From CAVWDI01 sp963793095 (lineage in GTDB: Bacteria > Chloroflexota > Anaerolineae > Anaerolineales > UBA4823): a stretch of DNA of 64,000 nucleotides. The stretch spans positions 744,001 through 808,000 of the forward strand of contig CAWBYY010000002.1 of assembly GCA_963793095.1 (NCBI GenBank), read 5' to 3'. Both the position numbers and the translations under genes were made by a program. Numbering within the stretch: the stretch's first letter is position 1; every line of letters starts with the position of its first letter. The notes beneath the pieces are model-generated. The model had not been told where the DNA came from and did not search any database. It was given only the letters and a program-made list of their open reading frames with translations. Below, piece by piece: positions 9,279 through 18,954 of the stretch.

Positions 9279-9872
9279 ATGTCCAGAATTGAAGACCGAG
9301 AGATAACAAAACAGCTACAGGAAGGCAGCCTGGAAGCTCTGGGTATGCTTTACGACCGGCACCGCAACCTTGTGTACCGGACTGCGCTGGCGATCACCGG
9401 GGATGTGGATACAGCCAGCGACCTGCTGCAGGATGTGTTTTTAAGACTCTACCGTTTTGCGGAAAGAATTGACAGCTCCCGGCCATTGGAACCCTGGCTC
9501 TACAGGATGACTGCCAATCTGGCTTACACATGGGTTAACCGGAATAAACGCTGGTTGTTTTCACTGGATGATCTTGGAGAGTGGCTTATTGGTGCTGGCA
9601 AGGACACACCGCTTGAAATGGTTGAATTTAAGGATGATTGGGACCAGGTACAGAACGCTGTCACCAAACTTCCATTCCCGCAGCGTGTGGTCATTGTGCT
9701 TTATTACCTGAATGACCTCCCGCTGCAGGAGATCGCAGATATCCTGGAAATCCCTGTTGGAACTGTAAAATCACGCCTGTACTACGGCCGGATTGCATTG
9801 AAGAAGAATCTCGGAATAGGTTTATTTGGAGCAGGCGAAATCCACCCTGGATTTAATTATAAGGGTACTTAA
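9279..9872 (+). CDS. ECF-family RNA polymerase sigma factor
   Basis: The 197-residue protein has only regions sigma2 and sigma4, the ECF layout. Region 2 reads LYDRHRNLVYRTALAITGD and DLLQDVFLRLYRFAERID; region 4 reads LPFPQRVVIVLYYLNDLPLQEIADILEIPVGTVKSRLYYGRIALKK, a clear helix-turn-helix. It would direct polymerase to a stress or envelope regulon. The next gene starts 11 nt downstream and may encode its partner or regulator, as ECF genes are usually followed by an anti-sigma gene, but no membrane segment or zinc motif is visible there. The target promoters cannot be inferred here. Confidence 0.92.
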   Translation: MSRIEDREITKQLQEGSLEALGMLYDRHRNLVYRTALAITGDVDTASDLLQDVFLRLYRFAERIDSSRPLEPWLYRMTANLAYTWVNRNKRWLFSLDDLGEWLIGAGKDTPLEMVEFKDDWDQVQNAVTKLPFPQRVVIVLYYLNDLPLQEIADILEIPVGTVKSRLYYGRIALKKNLGIGLFGAGEIHPGFNYKGT

Positions 9873-9883
9873 TTGGTGGACTG

Positions 9884-10162
9884 ATGAACGAAGATTTTGA
9901 TAAATTTATTTCTGTAAGCTTGAAAAACTGGACTGCCCGCCACAAAATTCCGCCGGGAGGACGGCTGATATTACTTCGGGAGATTGAATCTCCCCGACCT
10001 GATAAAAACAGCCTGAGCTGGAAAATCTGGTCGTTTGTTAAACAGTATGCACTCGAACCGGAAAATCTGCAGGATCTTTATGACGAATGGCTGTGGGAGC
10101 CGCTGCCGCAATCCAAATCCTGGTATGCGCATATCGCCGCATCCTGGAGGTTGTCCCATTAA
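9884..10162 (+). CDS. Small protein of unknown function, cotranscribed with the ECF sigma factor
   Basis: A 92-residue soluble protein with many Trp residues (NWTARHKIPPGGRLILLREI, SLSWKIWSFVKQYALEP, EWLWEPLPQSKSWYAH). It begins 11 nt after the sigma gene, so cotranscription is likely. It could be a cytoplasmic anti-sigma or co-regulator by position only; there is no HxxxCxxC zinc motif and no membrane helix. The reading frame might have been cut short, but no obvious continuation in another frame was found. I did not recognise a family. Confidence 0.45.
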   Translation: MNEDFDKFISVSLKNWTARHKIPPGGRLILLREIESPRPDKNSLSWKIWSFVKQYALEPENLQDLYDEWLWEPLPQSKSWYAHIAASWRLSH

Positions 10163-10663
10163 AACATGAATATCCAAATTCTTTTGTGATAATCGCGAAC
10201 ATATCGGGTTCTCTACCTGATTGGAGAGTGCGGCAGCCGGGAAGCCGCTCCACAGTCAAATTAAAATTCATTCAATTAAGCAGGTCATTTCAGGTTAGCC
10301 GTAACTGAATCACTGCCATACTGCCACCCGCGAATACACAGTATTTTATATTGAACCCTTGGAAGCAAAACAAGGTAATAAGAGTGTAGATGGGAATCGG
10401 CTTATTAAAGGTTGTAACATTTAGAATCAGGAATCGGTTGTCCTTTGATAGCAAGGTTGACCACAACTTGAAATATGGTAATATTTATATGATTCCCAGA
10501 TGAGAGAAAAGATTGGTCAAATGGAAGCAATTTTAATTCCAGCCTTGCATAAAGTACGGTTCTTTACCCATTTAAGGAGGTGGCATCTCATCATAAAATA
10601 TTCTTAAAATAAGCAAAAGAGTTAACCCATACCTAATCGATTTCTCAATATGGAGGAGAAAAC
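10163..10663. other. Intergenic region with importer promoter, no gene
   Basis: About 500 nt without a convincing coding sequence. Short open frames at its start are overlaps of the previous gene. The right half is AT-rich and contains the promoter described at 10457-10484. Confidence 0.5.
10457..10484 (+). promoter_or_regulatory. Sigma70-type promoter of the oligopeptide importer operon
   Basis: TTGACC at 10457-10462 and TAATAT at 10479-10484 are separated by 16 nt, and TG precedes the -10 box (TG-G-TAATAT). The predicted start point near 10491 leaves a leader of about 170 nt before the ATG at 10664. Confidence 0.45.
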
Positions 10664-12841
10664 ATGAAACAAAAATTTTTAATTTCCTTTAGTGTGCTGA
10701 TGGTACTCAGCATGATCCTCGCAGCCTGCGCTCCGGCGGCCCCCCAGGAAGTTGTAAAGACTGTGGTTGTCACCGAGGTTGTTGAGGTGGAGGGGGAGAC
10801 GGTTGTTGAGGAGAAAGTCATCACTGCCACCCCGGCTGAAGAAATGGAAGAAGAGATGGTCGCTGCGGGAGGCCCCATCCCGGCGGATGAGATGATCCCC
10901 TGCCAGCCAATTCCGGAAGTCGCTGGTCTAAACATGGAGCAGGTCAGCTTCAGCATCCCCGAAATTGCAGCAGATGCACCCCAGCCCGTTAAAGCTCCCC
11001 AGGCGCAGTTGAACCAAGGCGGAAACGTTTACCGGGTGGGTGTCTTCGAAGACGTGACCACCATCAACTTCTGGGCTGCCAACGGCCCCGACAACACCGT
11101 CTGGAACAGCTATATGCTGCCAAAACCGCCTTCACTGTACACCCTGACCGATAAATACTTCACTTTTGTGCCGTCCCTTGCGGCGGTCACTACACCTGAT
11201 CCTCTGGTCGAAGAAGGCGAATTCTGGGTGACCACTGTTCCTATCAAAGAGGGTCTGGTTTGGAGCGATGGTGAAGCCATCAACGCTGAAGACGTTGCTT
11301 TCACTGCCAATGCAGTTAAAGGTCTTGGTTTGATCTCCGGCAACTTCCAGCAGTGGTACGATGCAAACTACCTGGATCGAATGGAAGTGGTGGACGACCT
11401 GACCGTCAAGATTTTCTACCACACCAAACCCGGTTTGGCCCGCCATGAGTGGGGTTCGTTGCAGGCACCGGTTGTCGCCGAGCACTACTGGGCTCCTGTT
11501 GTAGAGGAAGCGATGGCGCCCATCATGGCTCTGGGTGACAGCCCCAGCGATGAGGACCTGGCAGCCGCCCAGGCAGAAGCGCACGATATCCTGTTCTCGC
11601 ACCAGGTTGAGGGCGAGCCCACCGCATGGGCGTTCACTCTCGACAAATGGGAGCAGGGCGCCTTTATTGAAGGCTCAAAATTTGCCGACTATATGAATAC
11701 CGGTCTTAGCGTGCAACAATGGCCAAACGGCGCCTACAAAGACAGCGCAGGTGTGGAAGTTGGCGAGCCGGAAGGCGATGTGGAGACCGAATTCACTGTC
11801 GGTCCAAATGTTGATTCAATCGTTTACACTTATTACGGTTCGCAGGACGCTGCTATCCTGGCAATGAAAAACGGCGAGGTTGAATACGTGATCAACCCGC
11901 TCGGTCTGCAGCGCGGTCTGGCGGAACAGATGAAGACTGACCCGAACCTCAAGGTTCTGGAGAACAGCGTCAATGGATTCCGCTATATGAGCTTCAACAA
12001 CCGCCGCCGCCCGATGAATGACTGCGCTTTCCGCCAGGCAGTCGCTGTTTTGATCGACAAAGAATTCGTCACCGGCACGATCCTGCAGGGTGTCGCGTTC
12101 CCGCTGTACACTTTCGTCCCCGAAGCCAACACCGCCTGGTACTTCGATGATGTACCAAAAATTGGTCAGGGCCTGGACCGCGAACAGCGCACCAACCTGG
12201 CTGTTGCGATCCTCGAGCAGGCTGGTTACACATGGGAAGGCGATGTAAAGCCGACCTGGGACCCGGATAACCGCCAGGTGACCCAGGCTGGCCAGTTGCT
12301 CATGCCTGATGGAGTACCTGTACCTGAACTTAACATCCCGGCTCCAAGCCCCGGTTACGACCCGCTGCGCTCGACCTTTGCTATCTGGATCGAAACCTGG
12401 TTAAACGAGTTCGGAATTCCCGCAACAGCTCAACTTGCCGGCTTCAACGTGATCGTCCCGATCATCTTCACCGAGCAGGACTTTGACATGTACCTGCTGG
12501 GCTGGAGCTTGAGCCTCTTCCCAGACTTTCTGCGTGACTTCTTTTCGGAAGAACAGGCTGTCGAAGACGGCAACAATGCTGGCGGTTACATCAACCAGGA
12601 ATTCGAAGACCTGTCTGAAGGAATTCTGACCTGCGAGACCTTCGAGACCTGTAAGGAATTTTCGGACCAGATCCAGCTACTGCTGGCGACTGAGATGCCG
12701 TACGTCCTGTTGTTCGACACCGGCATCATCGAAGGCTACCGTCAAGCTTCGTTGGAACTGCCGTATGAAGAAACCCTCAGCGGTCTGCAGTACGCCCACC
12801 AGTATGGTGGAGAGCTGCAAGCAACCGTCAATGTTAAATAG
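10664..12841 (+). CDS. Oligopeptide/dipeptide-type ABC transporter substrate-binding lipoprotein
   Basis: A 725-residue family 5 extracellular solute-binding protein, the receptor of a peptide-type ABC importer. The signal peptide ends in the lipobox SMILAAC. Next comes a Val/Glu/Thr stalk (EVVKTVVVTEVVEVEGETVV and on to about residue 60), then the binding lobes with typical segments such as KEGLVWSDGEAINAEDVAFT and FRQAVAVLIDKEFV. It is longer than common DppA/OppA proteins (about 530-600), because of the stalk and internal insertions. GGAGG lies 8 nt upstream. The four genes that follow supply two permeases and two ATPases, so this is a full importer. The substrate could be peptides or sugars; the family does not decide it. 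Confidence 0.92.
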   Translation: MKQKFLISFSVLMVLSMILAACAPAAPQEVVKTVVVTEVVEVEGETVVEEKVITATPAEEMEEEMVAAGGPIPADEMIPCQPIPEVAGLNMEQVSFSIPEIAADAPQPVKAPQAQLNQGGNVYRVGVFEDVTTINFWAANGPDNTVWNSYMLPKPPSLYTLTDKYFTFVPSLAAVTTPDPLVEEGEFWVTTVPIKEGLVWSDGEAINAEDVAFTANAVKGLGLISGNFQQWYDANYLDRMEVVDDLTVKIFYHTKPGLARHEWGSLQAPVVAEHYWAPVVEEAMAPIMALGDSPSDEDLAAAQAEAHDILFSHQVEGEPTAWAFTLDKWEQGAFIEGSKFADYMNTGLSVQQWPNGAYKDSAGVEVGEPEGDVETEFTVGPNVDSIVYTYYGSQDAAILAMKNGEVEYVINPLGLQRGLAEQMKTDPNLKVLENSVNGFRYMSFNNRRRPMNDCAFRQAVAVLIDKEFVTGTILQGVAFPLYTFVPEANTAWYFDDVPKIGQGLDREQRTNLAVAILEQAGYTWEGDVKPTWDPDNRQVTQAGQLLMPDGVPVPELNIPAPSPGYDPLRSTFAIWIETWLNEFGIPATAQLAGFNVIVPIIFTEQDFDMYLLGWSLSLFPDFLRDFFSEEQAVEDGNNAGGYINQEFEDLSEGILTCETFETCKEFSDQIQLLLATEMPYVLLFDTGIIEGYRQASLELPYEETLSGLQYAHQYGGELQATVNVK

Positions 12842-12874
12842 TTCACTGTAAGCCGTAAAGGCTGATTGTGAAAA

Positions 12875-12906
12875 AGAGAGGGCAAGATGTTTTTCTTGCC
12901 CTCTCT
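12875..12906 (+). terminator. Perfect 13-bp hairpin after the binding-protein gene
   Basis: AGAGAGGGCAAGA (12875-12887) pairs perfectly with 12894-12906 around a 6-nt loop. A T-run starts only about 13 nt later (12920-12927), so it is a poor classical terminator. It sits between the binding-protein gene and the permease genes and probably limits read-through or protects the upstream mRNA end, giving excess binding protein. Confidence 0.6.
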
Positions 12907-13031
12907 ATCCTGAACCGGGTTTTTTTTCTTGCCTGCGGATCAGATTACTCGAACAACGAATATAACAAATTGAATCTCTGGTTCAGTTCCCGAAAATATT
13001 TTTTTAATCCAAACGGGGACGGAGGTACCTG

Positions 13032-14183
13032 ATGCGTCGTTACCTTTTCGTGAGAATCGCCCAAAACATCTTCACATTTATCCTTTTTCTGACCATAGTT
13101 TTTATTTTAATAGATGCCCAACCGGGGGATTACGGCAACCAGTTCCTGAATGATCCCCGGCTGACTCCAGATCAGCGCCAGACCATCCGGGCCCAGATGG
13201 GTTTGGATGCCCCGGTGCACGAACGTTACTACACCTGGATCACAAATGCCTTACAGGGAGATTTTGGAATATCCTTCTCAAATTACCCACGCCCGGTCCT
13301 TGACGTAATTAGAGAACGGGCGCCCCGCACGATCATTCTCTTTTTAAGCGCAACTATCCTGTCTTATTACATCGGGTTTGTTACCGGAAAATTACTCGCC
13401 TGGCGCAGGGGCGGCTGGGGCGAGTATGCCGCCACGGTCGGCGGAGTCACAATGTATACGGTCTTCCTGCCGTGGTTCGCGTTGATGATGATCTGGCTTT
13501 TTGCATACAAGCTGGGAACATTCCCGATCGGTAAATTTATTGATCCGGTAGTCTGGCGCGAAGCGCCGGTTGAGGCGAATTATGTATTCAACCGGATCCT
13601 GCTTTCAATAGGAATCGCCTCGTTAGTATTGCTGGCCTGGATGGTGTATGCCAACCGGCTTGATCCGAAGAACCGGCTTCCAGCCCGGTTAGGTGGAATA
13701 GGCGTCATTTTAATCGCTCTAATCCTTTACTGGATTTCATCCGGAGTTGCGATTTATGCGCTTGATATTGTGCATCATCTTATCCTGCCCATCATGACCC
13801 TGGCAGCTGTAAATTTCGCTGGCACAATGCTTCTGACCCGCAATAGTATGCTGGAGACTCTCCGGGAAGATTATATTATGGCAGCCCGGGCGAAGGGTCT
13901 TCCGGATAAAACAATCCGTGACAAACATGCCTCCCGCAATGCGATCCTGCCGGTGGTGACAGCTTTTGTGCTGGCGGTGGCGTTTATCCTGGATGGCGGC
14001 GTGATTACAGAGACAATCTTTTCCTGGCCCGGCATGGGTATGACCCTGTTGAATGCTGCTCTGGTCGAGGATATCCCGATGGTGATTGGCGCCCTGGTTT
14101 TCACCGGTTTTCTGGCGCTTACGGCTCACCTTATCGCTGACATTTTGTACGCGGTCCTGGACCCCCGCATTCGGTATACATAA
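13032..14183 (+). CDS. Oligopeptide-type ABC transporter permease (DppB/OppB-like)
   Basis: A 383-residue inner-membrane permease. The N-terminus (RRYLFVRIAQNIFTFILFLT) and an outer loop with MGLDAPVHERYYTWITNALQGDFGISF are typical of the DppB/OppB subfamily. The coupling-helix EAA-type motif is near residues 280-300 (DYIMAARAKGLPDKTIRDKHASRNAILP). It is longer than usual (about 310-340) because of an additional hydrophobic stretch around residues 195-240. GGAGG is 6 nt before the ATG. It follows the hairpin at 12875-12906 and begins the permease/ATPase half of the operon. Confidence 0.93.
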   Translation: MRRYLFVRIAQNIFTFILFLTIVFILIDAQPGDYGNQFLNDPRLTPDQRQTIRAQMGLDAPVHERYYTWITNALQGDFGISFSNYPRPVLDVIRERAPRTIILFLSATILSYYIGFVTGKLLAWRRGGWGEYAATVGGVTMYTVFLPWFALMMIWLFAYKLGTFPIGKFIDPVVWREAPVEANYVFNRILLSIGIASLVLLAWMVYANRLDPKNRLPARLGGIGVILIALILYWISSGVAIYALDIVHHLILPIMTLAAVNFAGTMLLTRNSMLETLREDYIMAARAKGLPDKTIRDKHASRNAILPVVTAFVLAVAFILDGGVITETIFSWPGMGMTLLNAALVEDIPMVIGALVFTGFLALTAHLIADILYAVLDPRIRYT

Positions 14184-14210
14184 CAAATATATTCGCCAAA
14201 GAGGTGCTTA

Positions 14211-15173
14211 ATGGCTGAACTGACCCAATCATCCCCCCCACCTGCAGCTTCTTTTGAGACACCTTTGTGGCAGGTTCGCCTGCGGTTACTGTTGCGCAGC
14301 ATCCGCACCAACCTGGCGCTGTTTGCAGAAAACCCGATCGGGCTGATAGGTGTTGCAATTATTTTGTTTTTTGCTTCTTTTATTATCATCCACCCCATCT
14401 TGATGGAGACAGTTTGGGACCCGAATATCTACGACCCGGTTGTTGGTTACGACATTACTATCCCATTCCATCCATCGCCGCCTACAATCCGGCACATACT
14501 TGGCACTGATCCGCTGGGGAGGGATGTACTCAGCCAGTTAATGTGGAGCACCCGCTCTGAATTTGTTTTAGGGATTGTGGCAGCCCTGGTTACTGTGACT
14601 ATCGCTACCTCAGTTGGCGCGATTGCCGCATATTACGGTGGCGCAGTAGATTCGGTTTTTATGCGGATCGCGGATATTGTGATCATGATGCCGTATATCA
14701 CCATCCTGATCGTTATGGCGGCATTGTTTGACCTGACGCTTCCGTTACTGGCGCTTATTCTGGGGATTTTAGGAGGCTTCGGCGGCGCCACGATCATAAT
14801 TAAATCACAGGCGCTGACCATTAAAGTACGCACATATATCGAAGCCGCCCGGGTAGCGGGCGGCGGTAACGCCCACATCATTACCCGCCACATTGTACCC
14901 AACCTGCTGCCGCTTTCCTTCCTGTATATGATGTTTGCAGTGAACAGCGCAATCGCTTCAGAAGCGGTGCTGTCATTTTTTGGGCTGTTAAACATCCGGA
15001 TGTCCTGGGGTTTGATGATCTACACCGCCTCCTATTCCGGCTATCTTCTCGATTTTTCGAAGTGGTGGTTGATCTTCCCGGCAAGTATCGCGATCAGCTC
15101 ATTATGCGCCGCGTTTTATCTCGTTGGCCGGGCTTTAGATGAAATTGTGAACCCGCGATTGCGCAAACGATAA
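14211..15173 (+). CDS. Oligopeptide-type ABC transporter permease (DppC/OppC-like)
   Basis: A 320-residue partner permease, 27 nt after the first. It has the DppC-type hydrophilic start, the motif HILGTDPLGRDVLSQLMWSTR after the first membrane helix, and the EAA loop YIEAARVAGGGNAHIITRHIVPNLLP. The C-terminus ALDEIVNPRLRKR is also typical of the family. It heterodimerises with the upstream DppB-like subunit to form the membrane channel. Confidence 0.94.
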   Translation: MAELTQSSPPPAASFETPLWQVRLRLLLRSIRTNLALFAENPIGLIGVAIILFFASFIIIHPILMETVWDPNIYDPVVGYDITIPFHPSPPTIRHILGTDPLGRDVLSQLMWSTRSEFVLGIVAALVTVTIATSVGAIAAYYGGAVDSVFMRIADIVIMMPYITILIVMAALFDLTLPLLALILGILGGFGGATIIIKSQALTIKVRTYIEAARVAGGGNAHIITRHIVPNLLPLSFLYMMFAVNSAIASEAVLSFFGLLNIRMSWGLMIYTASYSGYLLDFSKWWLIFPASIAISSLCAAFYLVGRALDEIVNPRLRKR

Positions 15174-15185
15174 GGAGCAAAAAAT

Positions 15186-16156
15186 TTGACTGACAACGTC
15201 TTATCCGTCAATGAACTTACGATGCACTACACTACCCGCGCCGGGGAAGTGTCGGCTGTTAATGATGTCTCGTTTTCGTTGGAAAAGGGACAATCTATGG
15301 GGCTGGTGGGAGAATCGGGCTGTGGAAAAACGTCAATCGCAGTTTCACTTCTGAAACTGCTGCCCGATAATGCAGAAATTAAAGGCGGCAATATATTCCT
15401 CAATGGCACTGATGTTGTCCCACTGAAAGAAGAGGAAATGCGCAAGCTGCGCTGGAGTAAGATTTCAATGGTATTCCAGGCTGCAATGAATGCATTAAAT
15501 CCGGTCTATAAGGTGGGCGACCAGATTATTGAAGCGATGGAGGAACATGGTATTGTTGAGACCAACCAGCAAGCGCGAGAACACGTGGTTGAGTTATTCA
15601 ACCTGGTTGGTCTTGAACCAAAAATGATGGACCAGTACCCGCATGAGTACAGCGGCGGGATGAGACAGCGGGCAATCATTGCTATGGCGTTATCGTGCTC
15701 CCCGGATATTATTATCGCCGATGAACCCACAACTGCCTTGGATGTGATCGTTCAAGATTCATTACTGCGGGAAATGATCGTGCTTCAAGAAAAACTTAAT
15801 ATGAGCATGATTTATATCTCGCACGATATTGCTGTGATTGCTGAGGTCACTGAGCGTATCGGGGTGATGTACGCAGGCAGGTTGGCGGAATTTGGTACTG
15901 CAGAGGAAATCTTCAAACACCCGATTCATCCATATTCATTTGGATTGATGTCCGCTTTTCCAAGCATAATTGGGCCAAAACGCGAGTTAACAACTTTGCC
16001 AGGCGAACCGCCGGACTTAATTTCCCCACCATCTGGCTGCCGGTTTCACCCGCGCTGTCCTTACGCAACAGAGATATGTTCGCAGGAAGTCCCCGAATTC
16101 AAAGATATGGGGGGGCAGCATTATGCCTCCTGCTGGCATCCCCTGGAGAGTAATTG

Positions 16157-16157
<1 letters not shown>
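15186..16157 (+). CDS. Oligopeptide-type ABC transporter ATPase (DppD/OppD-like)
   Basis: A 323-residue ATPase with a TTG start chosen because AAGGAGCAAAAAA lies just upstream and no other start gives a full N-terminus. Walker A (GESGCGKTS), signature (YSGGMRQR), Walker B (IIIADEPTTALD) and the switch His (YISHD) are intact. The C-terminal oligopeptide-transporter extension with four Cys (CRFHPRCPYATEIC) is present; in this family it can hold an Fe-S cluster. Its stop overlaps the start of the next ATPase gene. Confidence 0.95.
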
Positions 16158-17161
<1,004 letters not shown>

Positions 17162-17260
17162 CAGGAGTACCATCGAACAATCTACTGGCTGATTGATCTC
17201 AAAAGCGGTTGTCGCCCTTTTTGTCTCTGAAAGTCCATTCCCCGGTCAAGGCCTGTAATA

Positions 17261-17290
17261 TTGTCACCACTATTTTCTCTATGTTACAAT
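17261..17290 (+). promoter_or_regulatory. Promoter of tRNA-Gln
   Basis: TTGTCA at 17261-17266 and TACAAT at 17285-17290 are 18 nt apart; the -10 box is extended (TG-T-TACAAT). The predicted start point near 17297 is 40 nt before the tRNA. Confidence 0.5.
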
Positions 17291-17336
17291 TCAATGCCCT
17301 GAAAAAGGGTTTTTATAGCGAAATGAGTGCGTATTC

Positions 17337-17407
17337 AGGGGCGTGGTGTAAAGGCAGCACAGCGGTCTTTGGAACCGTTTGTCCTGGTTCGAATCCGGGC
17401 GCCCCTG
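17337..17407 (+). tRNA. tRNA-Gln (anticodon TTG)
   Basis: The cloverleaf folds well: acceptor AGGGGCG (17337-17343) with CGCCCCT (17400-17406), a 3-bp D stem, anticodon stem GCGGT/ACCGT with loop CTTTGGA, and T arm CCTGG-TTCGAAT-CCGGG. The discriminator base is G. CCA is not encoded. Between this gene and glmU there are about 195 nt with no clear function apart from a weak 57-codon open frame whose stop overlaps the glmU start. Confidence 0.95.
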
Positions 17408-17601
17408 CCTGATCCGCCCAAGTCAGGTTTTCGAGTGGAAGAAGCTGATTATCATTTTTCACAACATTCAAGACTGGAAAAAACAGTTCTGATTCACCCC
17501 CTTATCCGGTACCTTTTATTAATTAATCCATTGAACTCCTGGCAGGACTTACTGGATTATTTTCCTGTGGATTCCCTGTCCGGCTTTTTGGTTGGTGGTT
17601 T

Positions 17602-18954
17602 ATGATTACAGTCCCGGTAGTCCTGGCGGCAGGTCAGGGAACCCGTATGAGGTCATCCCTTCCGAAGGTACTCCACCCTCTGCTTGGTGTACCCATGATC
17701 GATTATGTCCTGGATTCTGCTTCAGCAGCCTGTGGTGAAAAACCGGTTGTGGTAGTTGGAGCTGAATCTGATTTGATCCGAGAGAGAATTGGCGCAAGAG
17801 CGCTCCTGGTTGTCCAGGAACCCCAGCTCGGAACGGGTCATGCAGTGCTGCAGGCTGAGACCGTACTGAAAGGAGAATCGGACCAGATTCTGGTTATCTA
17901 TGCGGACATGCCGCTGCTTTCCGTGGAAACCCTTACAGGTCTGATAAAAGAACAAACCCAAAACAATGGACCCATCACTATGCTGTCGATGTTCCTGGAA
18001 AACAGCAGGGGTTTCGGCAGGATCATTCGTGACGGAAAGGGCGATGTCACCGCGATCGTTGAAGAAGCCCAGGCGACTACGGAACAATTATTAATCGATG
18101 AGTTGAATACAGGTGTATACTGTTTTAAGGCTGAATGGTTGTGGGAAAATCTCACAAAAATCTCAATGTCCCCAAAAGGCGAATATTACCTGACCGATCT
18201 GGTTGGAATTGCAGTTGAGGCTGGATTTCAGGTGAAAACAATTCGATTGAAAAACCCGGATGAGGCTGTTGGGATTAACAACCGGGTTCACCTGGCTGAA
18301 GCAGAAATGATCCTCCGCTCGAGAATTAACCGTGAGTGGATGTTTGCAGGAGTAACCCTGGTAGACCCCGGCAGAACGTATATTGAACGGAATGTCAAAA
18401 TTGGGATTGACACCACTATCTTTCCAGATACATACCTTATGGGCGACTGCGTAATCGGATCCGGTTGTACCGTAGGGCCAAACGCTCTGTTAAGCGATTC
18501 CAGCGTGGGTGATAACTGCCGAATATTTGTTTCTGTACTGGAGGGGGCTCAGGTTGAAGATGAAGTTGTAATTGGGCCGTTCAGCCATCTGAGGAAAGGA
18601 GCGTACCTCGCAAAAGGCGTCCACATCGGTAATTTCGGGGAGGTTAAAAATTCAACCCTTGGTCCAGGTACAAAGATGGGTCATTTTTCATATATTGGCG
18701 ATGCATCTATTGGGAACAACGTAAATATTGGCGCAGGTACTGTAACCTGTAATTATGATGGTGTCAGGAAAAATCAAACCGAAATTGAGGACGATGTTTT
18801 TATTGGAAGCGATACGATGCTGGTCGCACCGGTGAAACTTGAAAAAGGCTCCAGAACAGGCGCTGGATCGGTCGTAACCAAAGACGTCCCACAGAATACG
18901 GTAGTTGCGGGTGTGCCAGCGCGGGCAATACGGAAAGTGGAAGAAGATGACTGA
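17602..18954 (+). CDS. glmU: Bifunctional GlmU (N-acetylglucosamine-1-P uridyltransferase / glucosamine-1-P acetyltransferase)
   Basis: GlmU makes UDP-GlcNAc, the entry point for peptidoglycan. The 450-residue protein has the nucleotidyltransferase motif LAAGQGTRMRSSLPKVLHP at residues 8-26, YADMPL with the metal-binding Asp, and a left-handed beta-helix from about residue 250 with repeated I/V-G hexapeptides. The acetyltransferase part has FGEVKNSTLGPGTKMGHFSYIGDASIG, GAGTVTCNYDG and FIGSDTMLVAPV. Length and motifs are normal. The last 8 nt overlap the next gene. Confidence 0.97.
   Translation: MITVPVVLAAGQGTRMRSSLPKVLHPLLGVPMIDYVLDSASAACGEKPVVVVGAESDLIRERIGARALLVVQEPQLGTGHAVLQAETVLKGESDQILVIYADMPLLSVETLTGLIKEQTQNNGPITMLSMFLENSRGFGRIIRDGKGDVTAIVEEAQATTEQLLIDELNTGVYCFKAEWLWENLTKISMSPKGEYYLTDLVGIAVEAGFQVKTIRLKNPDEAVGINNRVHLAEAEMILRSRINREWMFAGVTLVDPGRTYIERNVKIGIDTTIFPDTYLMGDCVIGSGCTVGPNALLSDSSVGDNCRIFVSVLEGAQVEDEVVIGPFSHLRKGAYLAKGVHIGNFGEVKNSTLGPGTKMGHFSYIGDASIGNNVNIGAGTVTCNYDGVRKNQTEIEDDVFIGSDTMLVAPVKLEKGSRTGAGSVVTKDVPQNTVVAGVPARAIRKVEEDD

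Noticed and set aside
10087..10308. A 73-codon frame overlapping the end of the small gene after the sigma factor
   Set aside because: No domain, no ribosome site, and no continuity with the upstream protein was found.
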